From Bryobacterales bacterium (GTDB lineage Bacteria > Acidobacteriota > Terriglobia > Bryobacterales > Bryobacteraceae), in the NCBI GenBank assembly GCA_016789905.1, contig JAEUQC010000033.1:1-59895 (forward strand): a stretch of 59,895 nt of DNA, in the 5' to 3' direction. Shown here piece after piece: positions 43,145 through 57,814 of this stretch (position 1 is the stretch's first letter; each line of letters begins with the position of its first letter). Below the pieces are notes generated by a model that saw only the letters and a list, made by a program, of their open reading frames with translations, had not been told where the DNA came from and ran no database searches. Made by a program: the position numbers and the translations under genes.

Positions 43145-43180
43145 TGTGGTACCCTTGCAAGTGACCCACTCAATTGTCGC

Positions 43181-43274
<94 letters not shown>

Positions 43275-43279
43275 CCTGC

Positions 43280-45801
<2,522 letters not shown>

Positions 45802-45805
<4 letters not shown>

Positions 45806-46380
45806 GCGCCCATGGCGCGGCCAAGCCACGCCTCCGCCATGCGTTGTTCGCGGTAGACGGTGGCGACGGAGACGCCGAGCGTATCGGCAACCTCTTCCAG
45901 GCTGAAGCCGCCAAAGTAGCGGAGTTCGATGACCTGGGCCTTGCGTTCGTTCATTTCGCCCAGGCGGCCAATGGCGTCGTCGAGAACGAGGAATTCCTCG
46001 GCGCGTAGGGAGGCGACGTCGAGGGCGGCGTCGGCGGTGGTGTGGGGCACGTCGCCGCCTCGTTTGGCGGAGCGGACACGGCGGGCGTGATCGACCAGGA
46101 TCTGTCGCATCAAACGGCCGACGAGCGCGTTAAACTCGCGGCGGCTTTCGAAGCCGCGGGGGCGCAGATCCGCAAGCGCCATGTATGCTTCGTGGACAAG
46201 GCCGGTGGCCTGGAGGACATGTCCGGCTTGCTCCCGGCGGAAGTAAGCCTGGGCCATGCGTTTCCATTGCGGGTAGAGGATGCGGGCCAACTCAGGCAAC
46301 ACCGCGCGTTCGCCGGCCACCCAGCGATCCAGCAGGCGCGTGATCTCCTGCTTGTCCTCCTGCCCGTTTGCCATATTCAT
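45802..46380 (-). CDS. ECF-family RNA polymerase sigma factor
   Basis: About 192 residues from the ATG at 46380; a TTG at 46392 and an ATG at 46374 are alternatives. Region 2 shows LVHEAYMALADLRPRGFESRREFNALVGRLMRQILVDHARR, and region 4 shows KAQVIELRYFGGFSLEEVADTLGVSVATVYRE. This is the ECF subgroup typical of Acidobacteria and Planctomycetes (TIGR02999 type), which commonly sits beside Ser/Thr kinases rather than an anti-sigma factor. None is present here, and the kinase gene is translationally coupled. Divergent RND efflux genes start about 40 bases away and are a plausible target. Confidence 0.93.
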
Positions 46381-46422
46381 AACAGGATACAAGGGTTATG
46401 AGAGAATGCATCCACGAGCTGT

Positions 46423-47610
46423 ATGCGTCTGCTTCTTATTGGTCTTGTCCCCATCCTTTTTTTCACCGGATGCACCGGTCCTTACACCGCCGAGAAAGTA
46501 GCGGCGAAGGAGACCGCGGCAGTAGAGGTGAACGTGATTCCGGTGGTGGCCACTTCGATTCCCGAAGTGGTGACCGCGAACGGAGAACTGTTCGCGGAGG
46601 AGTTGACGAACGTCACCAATAAGGTGCCGGGCCGGGTGGTGAAACTGAACGTCGATTTGGGCAGCGTGGTGCGGCAGGGAGACGTTCTGGCCGAGTTAGA
46701 AAAGGACGATTACCAGTTTCGCGTGCAGCAAACGCAGGCGCTGGTGGACCAGATTCGGGCGCGGCTGGGGCTTTTGAACAAGACGACGGATGACGTGGCG
46801 CCGGAGCAAGTGGCGGTGGTGAAAGAGGCTGACGCGGCGCTGCGCGAGGCGCGATTCATTCTGGAGACGACGACGCGGCTGGCGAAGGACGGAGTTGTTT
46901 CGCGGATTGAATACGAGAAGGCCAATGTGCGGACGCAAGGTATTGAAGCGCGGTACCAGGCGGCGGTCAGCGAGGTGATGCAATTGCGATCGCAGTTGAG
47001 CGAACGGCGCGCGCAACTGGCGCTGGTGCGCCAGCAGTTGGAGGACACGACGATTCACGCGCCGTTTTCCGGCGCTATCACGCGGCGGCAGGCTTCGCTG
47101 GGCGAGTTTCTGCCGGTGAACGCGGCGGTGGTGACGCTGGTGCGTCAGAACCCGCTACGCGTGCGGCTGGGCGTGCCGGAGCGGCAGGCAGCGCGCATCC
47201 GGCAAGGACAGCCGATTGAGATACGGCTGGAGGGCGTGACGGAACGCTTCACCGGGCGTGTGGTGCGGTTAAGCCCGGCGATCGACGTGCAGAACCGATC
47301 ATTGTTGATTGAGGGCGAGATACCGAATCCGGCCGGGACGCTGCGGCCGGGGTCGTTTGTGGAAGGCTCGATTGTGGTGAACAGCGGGGCGATGGGCGTG
47401 AGCGTTCCGGAGACCGCGGTGGTGGGGTTTGCTGGCGTGAATCGCGCATTTGTGGTGAAGAATGGAGCGTTGGAAGAGCGCGTGGTGAAGACCGGACGGC
47501 GGCTGAGCGAAGGGCGCGTGGAGATTCTGGAGGGGCTTGCCGGCGGAGACCAGATTGTGGCGAGTGCAAATGACCGCATGGCCAAGGGCCAGAAGGTGCG
47601 GGTGCGCTAG
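46423..47610 (+). CDS. RND efflux periplasmic adaptor lipoprotein
   Basis: A 395-residue membrane fusion protein. The signal ends in lipobox FTGC (C17). The lipoyl-like half motif GRVVKLNVDLGSVVRQGDVLAELEKDDY, a coiled-coil hairpin (residues about 105-205), the second half motif TTIHAPFSGAITRR and a beta-barrel with ALEERVVKTGRR follow in the standard AcrA order. It links the inner-membrane pump encoded next to an outer-membrane channel. No TolC-type gene follows, so an unlinked channel must serve. Confidence 0.95.
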   Translation: MRLLLIGLVPILFFTGCTGPYTAEKVAAKETAAVEVNVIPVVATSIPEVVTANGELFAEELTNVTNKVPGRVVKLNVDLGSVVRQGDVLAELEKDDYQFRVQQTQALVDQIRARLGLLNKTTDDVAPEQVAVVKEADAALREARFILETTTRLAKDGVVSRIEYEKANVRTQGIEARYQAAVSEVMQLRSQLSERRAQLALVRQQLEDTTIHAPFSGAITRRQASLGEFLPVNAAVVTLVRQNPLRVRLGVPERQAARIRQGQPIEIRLEGVTERFTGRVVRLSPAIDVQNRSLLIEGEIPNPAGTLRPGSFVEGSIVVNSGAMGVSVPETAVVGFAGVNRAFVVKNGALEERVVKTGRRLSEGRVEILEGLAGGDQIVASANDRMAKGQKVRVR

Positions 47611-50600
47611 ATGCAGAAACTGGCGGAGGTGTGCGTTGCCAGACCGGTGTTCGCGGTGATGCTGATTCTGGCGCTGGTGGTGATCGGCGCGGTGTCGTAT
47701 TCGAAGTTGGGTGTGGATCGGTTTCCCGATGTGGATTTGCCGATCGTTTCGGTGCGGACGGTGTTGCCAGGGGCGTCGCCGGAAGAGATGGAGAGCGCGA
47801 TTACCCGATTTGTGGAAGATGCCGTGGCGACGGTGGAGGGAATCGACAATATTCGCTCGACGTCGACGGAATCGCTATCGGTGGTTACGATCACGTTCAA
47901 CTTGAATCGCAATATCGACGTGGCGGCGCAGGACATTCGCGATTCGATTGCGTCGATCATCGCGCAACTGCCGAGGGACGCGAAACCGCCGTTGATTAAG
48001 AAGCTGGATGCGGATGCGTCGCCGATTATGACGCTGGTTTTGTACGGCGAAAAGACGGGCCGGGAACTGTATGAGATCGGCGAGCGGGGCATCAAGGATT
48101 CGATTGAATCGGTTGGCGGCGTGGGGCAGGTGCAGGTTCTGGGCGGGCAGAAGCGGGCAGTGAATATTTGGGTGGATGCCGACCGGCTGGCGGCGTACAA
48201 GATTCCGATATTGCACGTGAGGGATTCGGTGATCCGGCAGAATTCCGACATTCCTGGCGGCCGCGTGGATGAAGGCGCTCGCGAACTGGTGTTGCGGACA
48301 CTGGGACGATTTCCTGATCCGAAGCAGTTCAATGACCTGGTGGTGGCGACGATCAACAACACACCGGTGCGCATTCGCGATATTGGCTACGCCGAAGACG
48401 GGCACAAGGAGCAGCGAACGACAGCGCGCTACGACGGGCGGCCGGCGGTGGCCCTGGAGGTGCGGCGCCAATCGGGCGCGAACACGATAGACGTTGTAAC
48501 GAATATCAAGGCGCGGCTGGGGCGTGTACGGGAGTTGTTGCCGCCGGGCGTGGAGTTGGCGGTGGTGCAGGATCAATCGCTGTACATCAACGCGGCGTTT
48601 CACGAGGTGCAGTTGCACCTGATTTTGGGCTCGATTCTGGCGTCTCTTGTGGTGCTGTTGTTCATGCGGGATTGGCGGGCGACAGTGATTGGAGCGGTGG
48701 CGATTCCGGCATCGATTATCGCGACGTTTGGCGTGATGCGCGCGATGAATTTCACTCTGAACAACATCACGATGCTGGCGCTGGTGCTGATGGTTGGCGT
48801 GGTGATCGACGATGCGATTGTGGTGTTGGAGAACATCTTCCGGTTTATCGAAGAGAAGAAGATGGAGCCGCGGCAGGCGTCGATTCTGGCGACGCGGGAT
48901 ATTGGCCTGGCGGTGATGGCGACGACGTTCAGCCTGATTGTCGTGTTCCTGCCGGTATCATTCATGTCGTCGATATCGGGACGGTTTCTATATTCGTTTG
49001 GGGTGACGGCGACGGTGGCGATTCTGGTGTCGCTGGTGGTGAGTTTCAGCCTGACGCCGATGATGTGTTCGCGGCTGCTGCGGGCTGGCGATGTGGGGCA
49101 CAAAGAGTCTCGCGCCGGGTTGTATGAGTGGATGGAACGCGGGTATATGCGAATGCTCGCGTGGTCAATGCATCACCGGTTGTTGATCGCTGGATTGGGT
49201 ATTGTAACCATGGTCAGCGCCGTACCGCTTTTCCGGATGGTGCGGCAGGAGTATTTGCCGACGAACGTGGACGAGAGCGAATTCGAGATGAGCATCAACG
49301 CGCCGGAGGGGACGAGTTTATCTTCGATGGAAGCGGTGCTGGACCGGGTGTACCAGGAGCTGCGCGTGATGCCGGGGGTGAAGCATGTCGTTTGCCTGGT
49401 GGGCACCGGCTACCTGCAGGCCGTGAACAGCGCGCGGATTTATGTGCGATTGGAGGATGTGGAGAACCGCGTGTTTTCGCTGACGCGATTGTGGGAAAAG
49501 ACGCGGCAGGGCAGGCCGATGGAGGCGCTGCAGGATGTGTATTCGCAGCGTGATGTGATGCAGGCGGTGCGCGCGAAAATGAAGCAGTTCACCGATCTGC
49601 GCGGACGGGTGGGAAATGTGCAGTCGTTGAATCAGGGATCGGCGCCGTACGATATCGACTTCGTGATTCGCGGTCCTGAGCTGATGAAGCTCTATGAATA
49701 CGGCGAGGCGTTGCGAACGAAGGCGATGGCGATTCCGGGGCTGGTGGATATCGATACCACACTGCGTGTGAACAAGCCGGAATTGCGTGTGTTTATTGAC
49801 CGGGAACGCGCGGCGGATCTGGGCGTGGATGCGGCCGACATCGCAAGTTCTCTGCGGCTGATGGTGGGCGGTGACGATGAGGTGTCGCGATTCCGCGATG
49901 ATAAGGTGGCAGAAGAGTACGACGTTGAGGTGCGGTTGAAGGACACGGATCGCAACTCGCCGGCGACCGTATCCAAACTCTACGTGCCGGGGACGGGAAG
50001 CCGGCTGGTGCGGCTCGATAATGTTGTGCAGTTGCGGGAGGCGATGTCGGCCTATCGAATTGAGGGGCTGGACCGGCAACGCCAGGTGGGCATCCGCGCG
50101 AACATTACGCCGGGATTTGGACTGGGCGATCGATTGCCGAAGATGTTCGAAGCGGCCGAGGAACTGCAAATGCCGAGTGCGTACAGCACCACGATCATTG
50201 GGCGCGGCCGTGAGTTTGAGCGGACACTGACGGAGTTCCTGCTGGCGTTCGCGCTGTCGGTGGTGTTCATGTACATGATTTTGGCGTCGCAGTTTGAAAG
50301 CCTGTTGCATCCGGTGACGATTCTGCTGAGCCTGCCGCTCGCCGTTCCGTTCGGATTTCTGTCGCTTTGGTTTTTCAGCGAGACGTTGAACTTATATTCG
50401 GCGTTGGGGATTCTGGTTCTGTTCGGTGTGGTGAAGAAGAATTCGATTCTGCAGATTGACCACACGAATAATCTGCGGCGCGAAGGGCTGCCGCGATTGC
50501 AGGCGATTCTACAAGCCAACCGCGACCGTTTCCGGCCCATTCTGATGACAACGGTGACGCTGGTGGCGGGCATGATGCCGCTGGCGCTGGGGACTGGTCC

Positions 50601-50766
50601 CGGCGCGGAAGAACGGCGGTCGATTGCGATCATTGTGATCGGCGGACAATCGCTGTCGCTGTTGTTAACTCTGATTCTTACGCCGGTGGCCTATTCGCTT
50701 TTCGACGACCTTGGAGAGCGGCTACGCCAGAAGCGGCTTAACGACGTTCCCGTGCACGTCCGTTAG
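47611..50766 (+). CDS. RND efflux pump inner-membrane permease (AcrB type)
   Basis: A 1051-residue transporter starting directly at the adaptor stop. It has the family opening [21 protein letters not shown], the porter domain signature [14 protein letters not shown], two large periplasmic loops and twelve helices. The proton-relay aspartates lie in [14 protein letters not shown] (D400, D401), with the partner segment [25 protein letters not shown] later. It resembles multidrug rather than heavy-metal pumps. The last 45 bases overlap the convergent DUF1501 gene. Confidence 0.96.
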   Translation: MQKLAEVCVARPVFAVMLILALVVIGAVSYSKLGVDRFPDVDLPIVSVRTVLPGASPEEMESAITRFVEDAVATVEGIDNIRSTSTESLSVVTITFNLNRNIDVAAQDIRDSIASIIAQLPRDAKPPLIKKLDADASPIMTLVLYGEKTGRELYEIGERGIKDSIESVGGVGQVQVLGGQKRAVNIWVDADRLAAYKIPILHVRDSVIRQNSDIPGGRVDEGARELVLRTLGRFPDPKQFNDLVVATINNTPVRIRDIGYAEDGHKEQRTTARYDGRPAVALEVRRQSGANTIDVVTNIKARLGRVRELLPPGVELAVVQDQSLYINAAFHEVQLHLILGSILASLVVLLFMRDWRATVIGAVAIPASIIATFGVMRAMNFTLNNITMLALVLMVGVVIDDAIVVLENIFRFIEEKKMEPRQASILATRDIGLAVMATTFSLIVVFLPVSFMSSISGRFLYSFGVTATVAILVSLVVSFSLTPMMCSRLLRAGDVGHKESRAGLYEWMERGYMRMLAWSMHHRLLIAGLGIVTMVSAVPLFRMVRQEYLPTNVDESEFEMSINAPEGTSLSSMEAVLDRVYQELRVMPGVKHVVCLVGTGYLQAVNSARIYVRLEDVENRVFSLTRLWEKTRQGRPMEALQDVYSQRDVMQAVRAKMKQFTDLRGRVGNVQSLNQGSAPYDIDFVIRGPELMKLYEYGEALRTKAMAIPGLVDIDTTLRVNKPELRVFIDRERAADLGVDAADIASSLRLMVGGDDEVSRFRDDKVAEEYDVEVRLKDTDRNSPATVSKLYVPGTGSRLVRLDNVVQLREAMSAYRIEGLDRQRQVGIRANITPGFGLGDRLPKMFEAAEELQMPSAYSTTIIGRGREFERTLTEFLLAFALSVVFMYMILASQFESLLHPVTILLSLPLAVPFGFLSLWFFSETLNLYSALGILVLFGVVKKNSILQIDHTNNLRREGLPRLQAILQANRDRFRPILMTTVTLVAGMMPLALGTGPGAEERRSIAIIVIGGQSLSLLLTLILTPVAYSLFDDLGERLRQKRLNDVPVHVR

Positions 50767-52167
50767 TCGGAACCAGCGGCCCTGGAACTTGTAGGTGAGC
50801 CGCTTGTGGTCCACGCCGAGGCAGTGCAGGAGCGTTGCCTGGATGTCGTGAATGTGGACGGGGTCGCTGACGATGTTGTAGGAATAGTCGTCGGTTTCGC
50901 CCATTTGGAAGCCGCGCTTCAGGCCCCCGCCGGCCATCCACATGGCGAAATTGCGTGGGTGGTGATCGCGGCCGTAGTCAGTTTCTGTGAGCTTGCCCTG
51001 GCAGTAAACGGTGCGGCCGAACTCGCCGCCCCAGACGACGAGTGTGTCATCCAACATGCCGCGCTGCTTCAAATCCTGGACGAGCGCGGCCGCGCCTTGA
51101 TCGCTCGCTTTGCATTGCAGGGCGAGGTCGCGCGGCAGGTTGTTATGTTGATCCCAGCCCTTGTGATAGAGCTGCACGAAGCGAACGCCGCGTTCGACGA
51201 GGCGGCGGGCCAGCAGGCAGTTGGCGGCATAGGTGCCTGGCTTGCGGGCGTCTTCGCCGTAAAGGGCGAAGGTGCTGGCCGGTTCCTTGGAGAGATCGGT
51301 CAACTCCGGCACCGACGTTTGCATCTTGTAGGCCATTTCGTATTGCTGGATGCGGGTGTCGATTTCGGGATCGTGGTAGGCTTCTTCGCGAATTTTGTTG
51401 AGCGCCTGGAGCGCGTCGAGCATTTCGCGGCGGCCTTCGCGGTCAATGCCGGACGGGTCGGCGAGATAGAGTACGGGATCCTTGCCGCTGCGCAGGCGCA
51501 CGCCCTGGTAACGCGAAGGCAGGAAGCCCGCGCCCCAGAGTCGAGAGAAGAGTGGCTGATCGGCGTTGATGGAATTCTGCTGCGAGAGCAGCACAACGAA
51601 GGCCGGCAATTCCTGCGTTTCGCTGCCCAGGCCATAGGAGACCCAGGAGCCGATGCTGGGGCGGCCAGGCTGTTGGCTGCCGCTTTGGATGAAGGTGATG
51701 GCTGGGTCGTGGTTAATCGCGTCGGTGTGAACGGATTTGACCAGCGTGATGTCGTCGGCGATTTTCTTGTGGTGTGGGATTAGCTCGCTCATCCACATGC
51801 CGGCCTTGCCGACTTGTTCAAACTTGAACATGGACGCGGCGCAGGGGAAGGACGCCTGGCCGGAGGTCATGCCGGTGATGCGTTGGCCCATGCGCACGGA
51901 GCCGGGCAACTCGCTGCCGTGATACTTCTTCAGTTGTGGCTTGTAATCGAACAGGTCCAGTTGAGAAGGGCCGCCCGACTGGTGCAGCCAGATAACGCGC
52001 TTCGCCTTGGCGGCGAAGTGGGGCAGGCCCGTCAGGCCGCCCGTCGGCGCGGCGGCGGCGTCGGTTCCCATCAACGACGCCAGCGCGGCGACACTCAACC
52101 CGCGCGCGCCTTTTCCGAAGAACTGGCGGCGGGTTTCCAACAACTGCATTTCACGTTTCCAGTTCAT
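50722..52167 (-). CDS. DUF1501 domain protein
   Basis: A 481-residue member of the DUF1501 family, related to the sulfatase/alkaline-phosphatase fold. The N-terminus ([23 protein letters not shown]) looks like a Tat signal. Later motifs are [42 protein letters not shown] and [12 protein letters not shown]. It directly follows the DUF1549/DUF1553 gene, the standard pairing in Planctomycetes and Acidobacteria, where the two are presumed to act together in degrading complex polymers. The enzymatic activity is not established. Confidence 0.93.
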   Translation of the reverse strand: MNWKREMQLLETRRQFFGKGARGLSVAALASLMGTDAAAAPTGGLTGLPHFAAKAKRVIWLHQSGGPSQLDLFDYKPQLKKYHGSELPGSVRMGQRITGMTSGQASFPCAASMFKFEQVGKAGMWMSELIPHHKKIADDITLVKSVHTDAINHDPAITFIQSGSQQPGRPSIGSWVSYGLGSETQELPAFVVLLSQQNSINADQPLFSRLWGAGFLPSRYQGVRLRSGKDPVLYLADPSGIDREGRREMLDALQALNKIREEAYHDPEIDTRIQQYEMAYKMQTSVPELTDLSKEPASTFALYGEDARKPGTYAANCLLARRLVERGVRFVQLYHKGWDQHNNLPRDLALQCKASDQGAAALVQDLKQRGMLDDTLVVWGGEFGRTVYCQGKLTETDYGRDHHPRNFAMWMAGGGLKRGFQMGETDDYSYNIVSDPVHIHDIQATLLHCLGVDHKRLTYKFQGRWFRLTDVHGNVVKPLLA

Positions 52168-52169
52168 AA

Positions 52170-55100
52170 CTATTCCTTTGTGATCGCCTCATCCATGTTT
52201 AAGAGCACTGTGGCCACGTTGGTCCAGGCCGCGAGTTCCGGGGCGGGGAAGCGCTTGTCCGCGGGGGAAGCGCCGATGGCGATGAGCGCGGCGGCGCCTT
52301 TCGTGTCTCGCGCGTAGCGGGCCATTTGCTTGGTTGCCAACTCGGTCAGAATCTTCATCTCGTTCGCTTCGGGGGCGCGGCCCGTCACTTTGCGGAAAGC
52401 GAGAGCCAGGCGCTTTGCCGTATCGCTGCCGGCTTCGCTTAAGACACTCTGCGCCAAGACGCGCGCGGCTTCCACATAGGCCGGATCATTCAGCAGCACA
52501 AGCGCCTGGAGGGGCGTGTTCGTAACTGAACGGCGGGCGACGCATTTCTCGCGGTCGGGCGCGTCGAAGGTGGATAACGATGTTGGCGGCGCGGTGCGTT
52601 TCCAGAACCAGTACATGCCACGGCGGTAGAGGTCCTCGCCCTGGCTTTCTTTGTAGACTTGCGCGGAGAAGATTTCGCCGCGGGATATCTCTTCCCAAAT
52701 GCCGGAGGGCTGATACGGATACGTGCTTTGCCCACCGATCTTGCGGTTCAGCAGACCGCTGACCGCCAGGGCGTTGTCGCGCACAATTTCGGCGGGAAGG
52801 CGGAAGCGCGACATGTGGGAGAGCAGACGGTTCTCCGGGTCACGTTCCACGATAGCGGGCGTGGTCCTGGAAGACTGACGATACGTGGCGGAGGTGACGA
52901 TGAGCCGCTGCATGGCCTTCACATCCCAATTGGTGCGGAGGAATTCAGTAGCCAGCCAGTTGAGCAGTTCGGGGTGGCTGGGAGGGTCGCCCTGGGTGCC
53001 AAAGTTTTCACTGGATTTGACGATGCCAATGCCAAAGTAGTTTTGCCAGTAACGGTTGACGGCGACGCGCGCGGTGAGCGGATGGGACGGATCGACGAGC
53101 CATCGCGCCAGCGCGAGGCGATCGGGCTTGGCGTTGGCGGCTAACGGCGGCAACACCGCCGGAACGTTCGGCGTGACCTTCTCACCATGGTTGCGATAGT
53201 CGCCGCGGGCGAGTACGAACGAGTCGCGCGGCGTATCCATTTCCGACATCACCATGGTGTTGGGAATCGCATCCTCAAGCAGTGCTTTGAGTTCGCGCAG
53301 GGCGCGCAGGTCGGCCCAGGCGGCCTGCGTCTGGGATGGCGCAACGTGCGTGAGATAGTGCTCGCGCAGACGTTGGGTCAGTTCCTTGGGGCGTTGTTTC
53401 GCCGGCACGCTCAACATGTGGGAGATCCGGTGCTCCACAGCGAGATAACGCAACTCGGTTTCGGTAAGAACGCGGCGATAGACGCGGAGATCCGCCATGC
53501 GGCCGCGGAACCCGTTGCGCTCTTCGGAATCGTCTTCCTGCCCGATGGCAAGAGCGCCGGCTTCCCTTTTGGTGACGCTGGTTTCCGCTTCGCGCACGAC
53601 GGGCACGGCCTGCCCGTTGACGCGAATGGCGAGCCCGCCGGCGGCCGAGTGAAGGATCGCTACGTGGTATTGATCGTTCTGCACCAGGCGGTCCCGCGTG
53701 CGCAGGTGCATGCCGGGAGTTTCCACATGCAGGTGCGCGCCCCGGCGCAGGTGAGGCAGCGGTTCAGACGCATCCCACCAAACGTTCAGGCGGCCTGGTT
53801 GTTGCAGCACGGTCTGCGGCTCATGGTGGCCTTGCGTCAGCCATGCCGCGATTGTGAATTCTTGTCCGAGGTCCACTTTGGCCAGCGAAAGATGGGACGG
53901 CGTGCTGAACGAACTCGCCTTGCCAACGCTGGTCAATACGCTGGCCGGTTCGCCGCGCAACACCTGTGCGTGGCGGTAGGCGCCGGAATGATCGTTGACC
54001 GTGCCGTCCATTTCGTAGTGGGCCAAGAGGCCTTCCCGCAGTCCGGCCGGCGCGGCGTACTCCAATAGCGCCAGCCGCTGCTTTTCCCATTGTTGCTGGG
54101 CGGGCTTCACTTTCTCGTCGGATAGTTCCGCTTCGCGCGAATTGATCCTGGCGACGAGATCGTCCAGCACTTTTTGCTGTTCGCCGCTCGGCAGGCGAAG
54201 GAACGGATCGGCGTTGCCGTCGCGGCCGTCGAGACCTTTTTCCTTCACGCCATTGAAGAAGGCGAACATGCGGTAGTAGTCCTTCTGCTTCAGCGGATCG
54301 TACTTGTGATCGTGGCAGCGGGCGCAGGTCATGGTCATCGCCATCCAGACTGTGGATGTCGTCTCCGTGCGGTCGGCCACATATTCGACCAGGTACTCTT
54401 CGGGAATTGCGCCGCCCTCGTAGTTGATCATGTGATTGCGGTTGAAGCCGCTGGCGATTTTCTGATCGACAGTCGCGTTTGGCAACAGGTCGCCGGCGAG
54501 TTGTTCAACAGTGAAGCGATCGAACGGCATGTTGCTGTTGAAGGCGCGGATGACCCAGTCGCGCCACGGCCACATGTCGCGGTGCGAGTCGATGTGGAAG
54601 CCGTGGGTGTCGGCATAGCGGGCCTGATCAAGCCAAGGCATGGCCATGCGCTCGCCGTAGTGCGGAGAGGCGAGCAGACGGTCCACCTGCTTTTCGTAGG
54701 CATTGGCGGATTTGTCCTTCACGAACGCATCGATTTCGGCGGGCGTGGGCGGCAGGCCGGTGAGGTCAAAGCTCACGCGGCGGAGAAGAGTAATGCGGTC
54801 GGCTTCGGGGCTGGGCGCGAGTTTTTCCTGCTCCAGGCGCGCGAGCACGAAATGATCGATGGCATTTCGAGCCCACTTCTTGTCTTTGGTTACAGGGAAG
54901 GGCAGTCTTTCTGGCTTCTCGTAAGACCAGTGCATCTTCCAATCGGCGCCGCCGGCGATCCATTTTTGGATCAGTTCGATCTGGGGAGCCGTTAACGTTC
55001 TGCCGGTGGAGGGCGGCGGCATACGGCGTTTTGGGTCCGCATGCGCAATGCGCAGGTAGATGCGGCTGGTCTCTGGCTTGCCGGGTGTCAACGCGGCCAA

Positions 55101-55286
55101 CGCGCCCTCCTTCGTATCGAGCCGGATGCCGGCCATACGCGTCGTGTCGTCGGGACCGTGACAAGCGAAGCAATTGTCGGAAAGGATAGGCCTGATATCG
55201 CGGTTGAAGTCGATACCCTTCGCGTCGGCGGCGAACAGCGCCGGCAGGCCGGCAAGGAGGATGGCGAGAGTCGTGCGCGGGATCAC
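52170..55286 (-). CDS. PSCyt1-DUF1549-LamG-DUF1553 protein
   Basis: A 1038-residue exported protein from a GTG start with signal peptide [17 protein letters not shown]. Order of parts: planctomycete-type cytochrome domain with CFACHG (C39, C42, H43) and a possible Met ligand in RRMPPPSTG; a DUF1549 domain ([21 protein letters not shown]...[19 protein letters not shown]); a LamG module (about residues 425-620) inserted in the middle; and a DUF1553 domain with [26 protein letters not shown]. It sits 2 bases upstream of the DUF1501 gene. Probably a periplasmic or surface oxidoreductase involved in polymer breakdown (inference). Confidence 0.93.
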   Translation of the reverse strand: MIPRTTLAILLAGLPALFAADAKGIDFNRDIRPILSDNCFACHGPDDTTRMAGIRLDTKEGALAALTPGKPETSRIYLRIAHADPKRRMPPPSTGRTLTAPQIELIQKWIAGGADWKMHWSYEKPERLPFPVTKDKKWARNAIDHFVLARLEQEKLAPSPEADRITLLRRVSFDLTGLPPTPAEIDAFVKDKSANAYEKQVDRLLASPHYGERMAMPWLDQARYADTHGFHIDSHRDMWPWRDWVIRAFNSNMPFDRFTVEQLAGDLLPNATVDQKIASGFNRNHMINYEGGAIPEEYLVEYVADRTETTSTVWMAMTMTCARCHDHKYDPLKQKDYYRMFAFFNGVKEKGLDGRDGNADPFLRLPSGEQQKVLDDLVARINSREAELSDEKVKPAQQQWEKQRLALLEYAAPAGLREGLLAHYEMDGTVNDHSGAYRHAQVLRGEPASVLTSVGKASSFSTPSHLSLAKVDLGQEFTIAAWLTQGHHEPQTVLQQPGRLNVWWDASEPLPHLRRGAHLHVETPGMHLRTRDRLVQNDQYHVAILHSAAGGLAIRVNGQAVPVVREAETSVTKREAGALAIGQEDDSEERNGFRGRMADLRVYRRVLTETELRYLAVEHRISHMLSVPAKQRPKELTQRLREHYLTHVAPSQTQAAWADLRALRELKALLEDAIPNTMVMSEMDTPRDSFVLARGDYRNHGEKVTPNVPAVLPPLAANAKPDRLALARWLVDPSHPLTARVAVNRYWQNYFGIGIVKSSENFGTQGDPPSHPELLNWLATEFLRTNWDVKAMQRLIVTSATYRQSSRTTPAIVERDPENRLLSHMSRFRLPAEIVRDNALAVSGLLNRKIGGQSTYPYQPSGIWEEISRGEIFSAQVYKESQGEDLYRRGMYWFWKRTAPPTSLSTFDAPDREKCVARRSVTNTPLQALVLLNDPAYVEAARVLAQSVLSEAGSDTAKRLALAFRKVTGRAPEANEMKILTELATKQMARYARDTKGAAALIAIGASPADKRFPAPELAAWTNVATVLLNMDEAITKE

Positions 55287-55325
55287 GCAACTATTTCATC
55301 AGAACTCGTTGATAAAATCCGGAGC

Positions 55326-56726
55326 GTGCCATTCTTATTTCTTCTTGCCGCCGCCGTTCCGTTTACCGTCGCCGATTTGCAACTGGGCGAGACTCGAACG
55401 GTGACGCTGCTGAACGCGGTGCAGGTTCCGGTGCAACTGGTGACGGCCGAGGCTACGCACGATGGGTTGCAGAAGGCGGTGCGGGAGGCGCGTGTGGTGG
55501 CCGTGGTGGATGGGGTGAAGGTGGAACTGCGATGCGGAAACTATGAGTTGCCGCGGACGGCGGGCCGCGTGCAAGTGGACTGCCCAGTGACTGCCGCATA
55601 TATGCAGAACTCTTCCGAAGATCACTGGGGTTTGCGCGCGGCGGCCAGGCTTCGGTTGTGGCCGGCCGGGTCGGAATGGATGACGGCGGGGGAGATGGGC
55701 TATCCGCTGAAGCAGCGTTGGTTTCTGACACACACGCAGATGTCGAACGAACCGACCTATGTGGACCGCGGTGAACGGGCCTCGCGGCGGAAGGTTTACT
55801 ATCACAGCGGCTTGGACCTGGGCGGGGCGGAGGCCATGGCGCAGGTGGTGGCGGCGACGGATGGGGTTGTTGTCTCGCTGGGGAAGGAAGTGTTGCCGGA
55901 GCACAAGACGGGAACGCCGGTGGCGCCGCGCTATGACGTGCTGTATCTGCGCGATTCGCGCGGCTGGTATTACCGCTATAGCCATCTGTATTCGTTCGAT
56001 TCGTCGATAGAGTTGGGTGCGAATGTGAAGCGCGGTGACCCGCTGGGGCTGTTGGGGAAAGAGGGCGGCAGCGGCGGGTGGTCGCATCTGCACTTTGAAA
56101 TCAAGAGCCGGCAGCCGTCGGGAGAATGGGGCACGGAGGAAGGTTTTGCGTTTTTGTGGGAGGCGTATCGGCGCGACTTCAAGCCGGATGTGATGGCGAT
56201 GGCGCGGCCGCATCGCTATGCGCGGGTGGGCGAAGAGGTGACGTTGGACGGCGCGCGCTCGTGGGTGCGGGAAGGGAAGCCTTCGTTTCGCTGGCAGCTA
56301 TCCGATGGGCGAACGGCGGCCACTCCGCGCGTTGTCATGCGCTACACGAAGGTGGGAACGTACAGCGAAGTGCTGGAGGTGAAGGACGCAAAAGGCCGCG
56401 TTGCGTACGACTTTGCCACGGTGAATGTTTACGGCGATGAAGATCCCGTCACGATCAACGCCTCCTACTTTCCGTCGCTGGAGGTGAAGGCCGGGCAAAC
56501 CATCACGTTCAAAGCGCGGACGTTTGGGCTGACGAGCGGCGAGGAAACGTGGGACTTCGGCGATGGTTCGCCGCGCCGTTCCACGCAATCCGATGGCAAT
56601 GCGGTGAAGTTGGCGAAGAACGGATATGCCGTCATCACGCACACCTATAAGAAGGCGGGGAACTACATTGTGACGGTGAAAAATGGCTCGGCCGCGACCA
56701 CACATTTGTGGGTGCCCGTGCATTAG
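55326..56726 (+). CDS. M23-family peptidase with C-terminal PKD-like domains
   Basis: The GTG at 55326 gives a signal sequence (PFLFLLAAAVPFTVA) and 466 residues; the longer frame upstream lies antisense to the DUF1553 gene and is rejected. The central M23/LytM zinc peptidase core has HSGLDLGG (H160, D164) and HLHFE (H254, H256). Two PKD-like beta domains follow (GEEVTLDGARSW...VGTYSEVLEVKDAKG, and GQTITFKARTF...TWDFGDGSP...TYKKAGNYIVTVKN). M23 enzymes cut peptide cross-links of peptidoglycan or act as non-catalytic scaffolds; the metal ligands here appear intact. The start codon is weakly supported. Confidence 0.85.
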   Translation: MPFLFLLAAAVPFTVADLQLGETRTVTLLNAVQVPVQLVTAEATHDGLQKAVREARVVAVVDGVKVELRCGNYELPRTAGRVQVDCPVTAAYMQNSSEDHWGLRAAARLRLWPAGSEWMTAGEMGYPLKQRWFLTHTQMSNEPTYVDRGERASRRKVYYHSGLDLGGAEAMAQVVAATDGVVVSLGKEVLPEHKTGTPVAPRYDVLYLRDSRGWYYRYSHLYSFDSSIELGANVKRGDPLGLLGKEGGSGGWSHLHFEIKSRQPSGEWGTEEGFAFLWEAYRRDFKPDVMAMARPHRYARVGEEVTLDGARSWVREGKPSFRWQLSDGRTAATPRVVMRYTKVGTYSEVLEVKDAKGRVAYDFATVNVYGDEDPVTINASYFPSLEVKAGQTITFKARTFGLTSGEETWDFGDGSPRRSTQSDGNAVKLAKNGYAVITHTYKKAGNYIVTVKNGSAATTHLWVPVH

Positions 56727-57814
56727 CGCGAACAGCGGAACAGCTTTGCTTCGAAGGGCGCGAAGGTCACCTGTGGCGGAGCCAGGCACGATTTTCCGAA
56801 CGAAACGGTCACTGGATTCTTGTCCTCATTGACGGCGATCAAGAGCGCGCCATCGCGCGACGGCCGCAGTGTGTAGGCGATACCGCGGTCCAGGCTGTGG
56901 CCGGTTTCGTGGTAGACCAGCGGTAAGTTTGCGGGCAACGGCCGCGCCGCCAGTTCCGCCGCGAGCGGCTTCAACTCTTCAGCCACCGCCTTCGCCGCTT
57001 GCCACGCCGGGTTGTTTTCCGGGCCCAGATGCAAGCCCCAGTAAAGGATGCCATTGGCGCCGTGCACGATGGCCTGCAACGCCATGAACCGCGCCTGTTG
57101 CTTTGTTGGATAGAGCATCATTTTCGGATCGGGCTGCTTCTGGATGGACTCCCAGGCGAACCCTTGCAGCACCATGAACACGGGCTTGGAAGGCCCAGCC
57201 ACCTGACGCATCTTGTCCACGTATTGGCCCACCTGGCTGATGGACTCGTTCAGCAGATCGCCTTGTTGTCCATCGGGCCAAAGCGCATATTGATTCCGGA
57301 TGCCGCGCGGAATGACCGGATAGACATCGGTGGCCATGGCGTCGGTTCCTTCGTTGTACTCGCGCAGCGTGGAGACGAGATTCGTGGGCGAGTGGTTGAG
57401 ATAGAAGAGGCGCTTCGGGTCGAGTGATTGCGCCAGTTTGCGGGCCGCGATGATCTTTTCTGCGGGAGTTCGAATGGCAAGCGGCTTTTTCCACACGAAG
57501 GTTGGTTCGTCTTCGGTTTCCCAAAGAATTAATGCCGGCTCTTCGCGCAGCGCCGTGACGGTTTTGCGGATACCAGCGGGATCTGTGCCGATGCCAGTCC
57601 AGGCATAGAGGCCATGCTTTTTCGCTAGTTGCAGATCGGAAACGGAGGGCTTCACGTGGACCAGGTTGAACCCGGCGGCGTGGGCGTCGGCCCATGGTTT
57701 CGCTGTCTTGGCAAAGTCGTAAAGCCCAACGATGAATGTGCGCTGGCCGTTGATGACCAGCGTGCCGTCTGTATCGATGGCGAGCGCAAGCGCCGCCGCA
57801 AGCAAGAGGTTCAT
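56723..57814 (-). CDS. Exported TIM-barrel-like (glycoside hydrolase-like) protein
   Basis: The ATG at 57814 overlaps the upstream stop (ATGA) and yields a signal peptide (MNLLLAAALALA) and 363 residues; an ATG at 57829 is the alternative. The body resembles a glycoside hydrolase barrel: TFIVGLYDFAK, AHAAGFNLVHVKP, LILWETEDEPTFVW, MATDVYPVIPRG, PVFMVLQGFAWE and ANGILYWGLHLG. The pair of acids in WETEDEP would suit a retaining catalytic site, but I cannot assign a family. The C-terminus is a small beta domain. Coupling to the DUF4091-type gene suggests a joint role in glycan handling. Confidence 0.72.
   Translation of the reverse strand: MNLLLAAALALAIDTDGTLVINGQRTFIVGLYDFAKTAKPWADAHAAGFNLVHVKPSVSDLQLAKKHGLYAWTGIGTDPAGIRKTVTALREEPALILWETEDEPTFVWKKPLAIRTPAEKIIAARKLAQSLDPKRLFYLNHSPTNLVSTLREYNEGTDAMATDVYPVIPRGIRNQYALWPDGQQGDLLNESISQVGQYVDKMRQVAGPSKPVFMVLQGFAWESIQKQPDPKMMLYPTKQQARFMALQAIVHGANGILYWGLHLGPENNPAWQAAKAVAEELKPLAAELAARPLPANLPLVYHETGHSLDRGIAYTLRPSRDGALLIAVNEDKNPVTVSFGKSCLAPPQVTFAPFEAKLFRCSR

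Noticed and set aside
55041..55325. Longer N-terminus for the M23 peptidase
   Set aside because: It would be antisense to the conserved cytochrome part of the DUF1553 gene and would bury the signal peptide.
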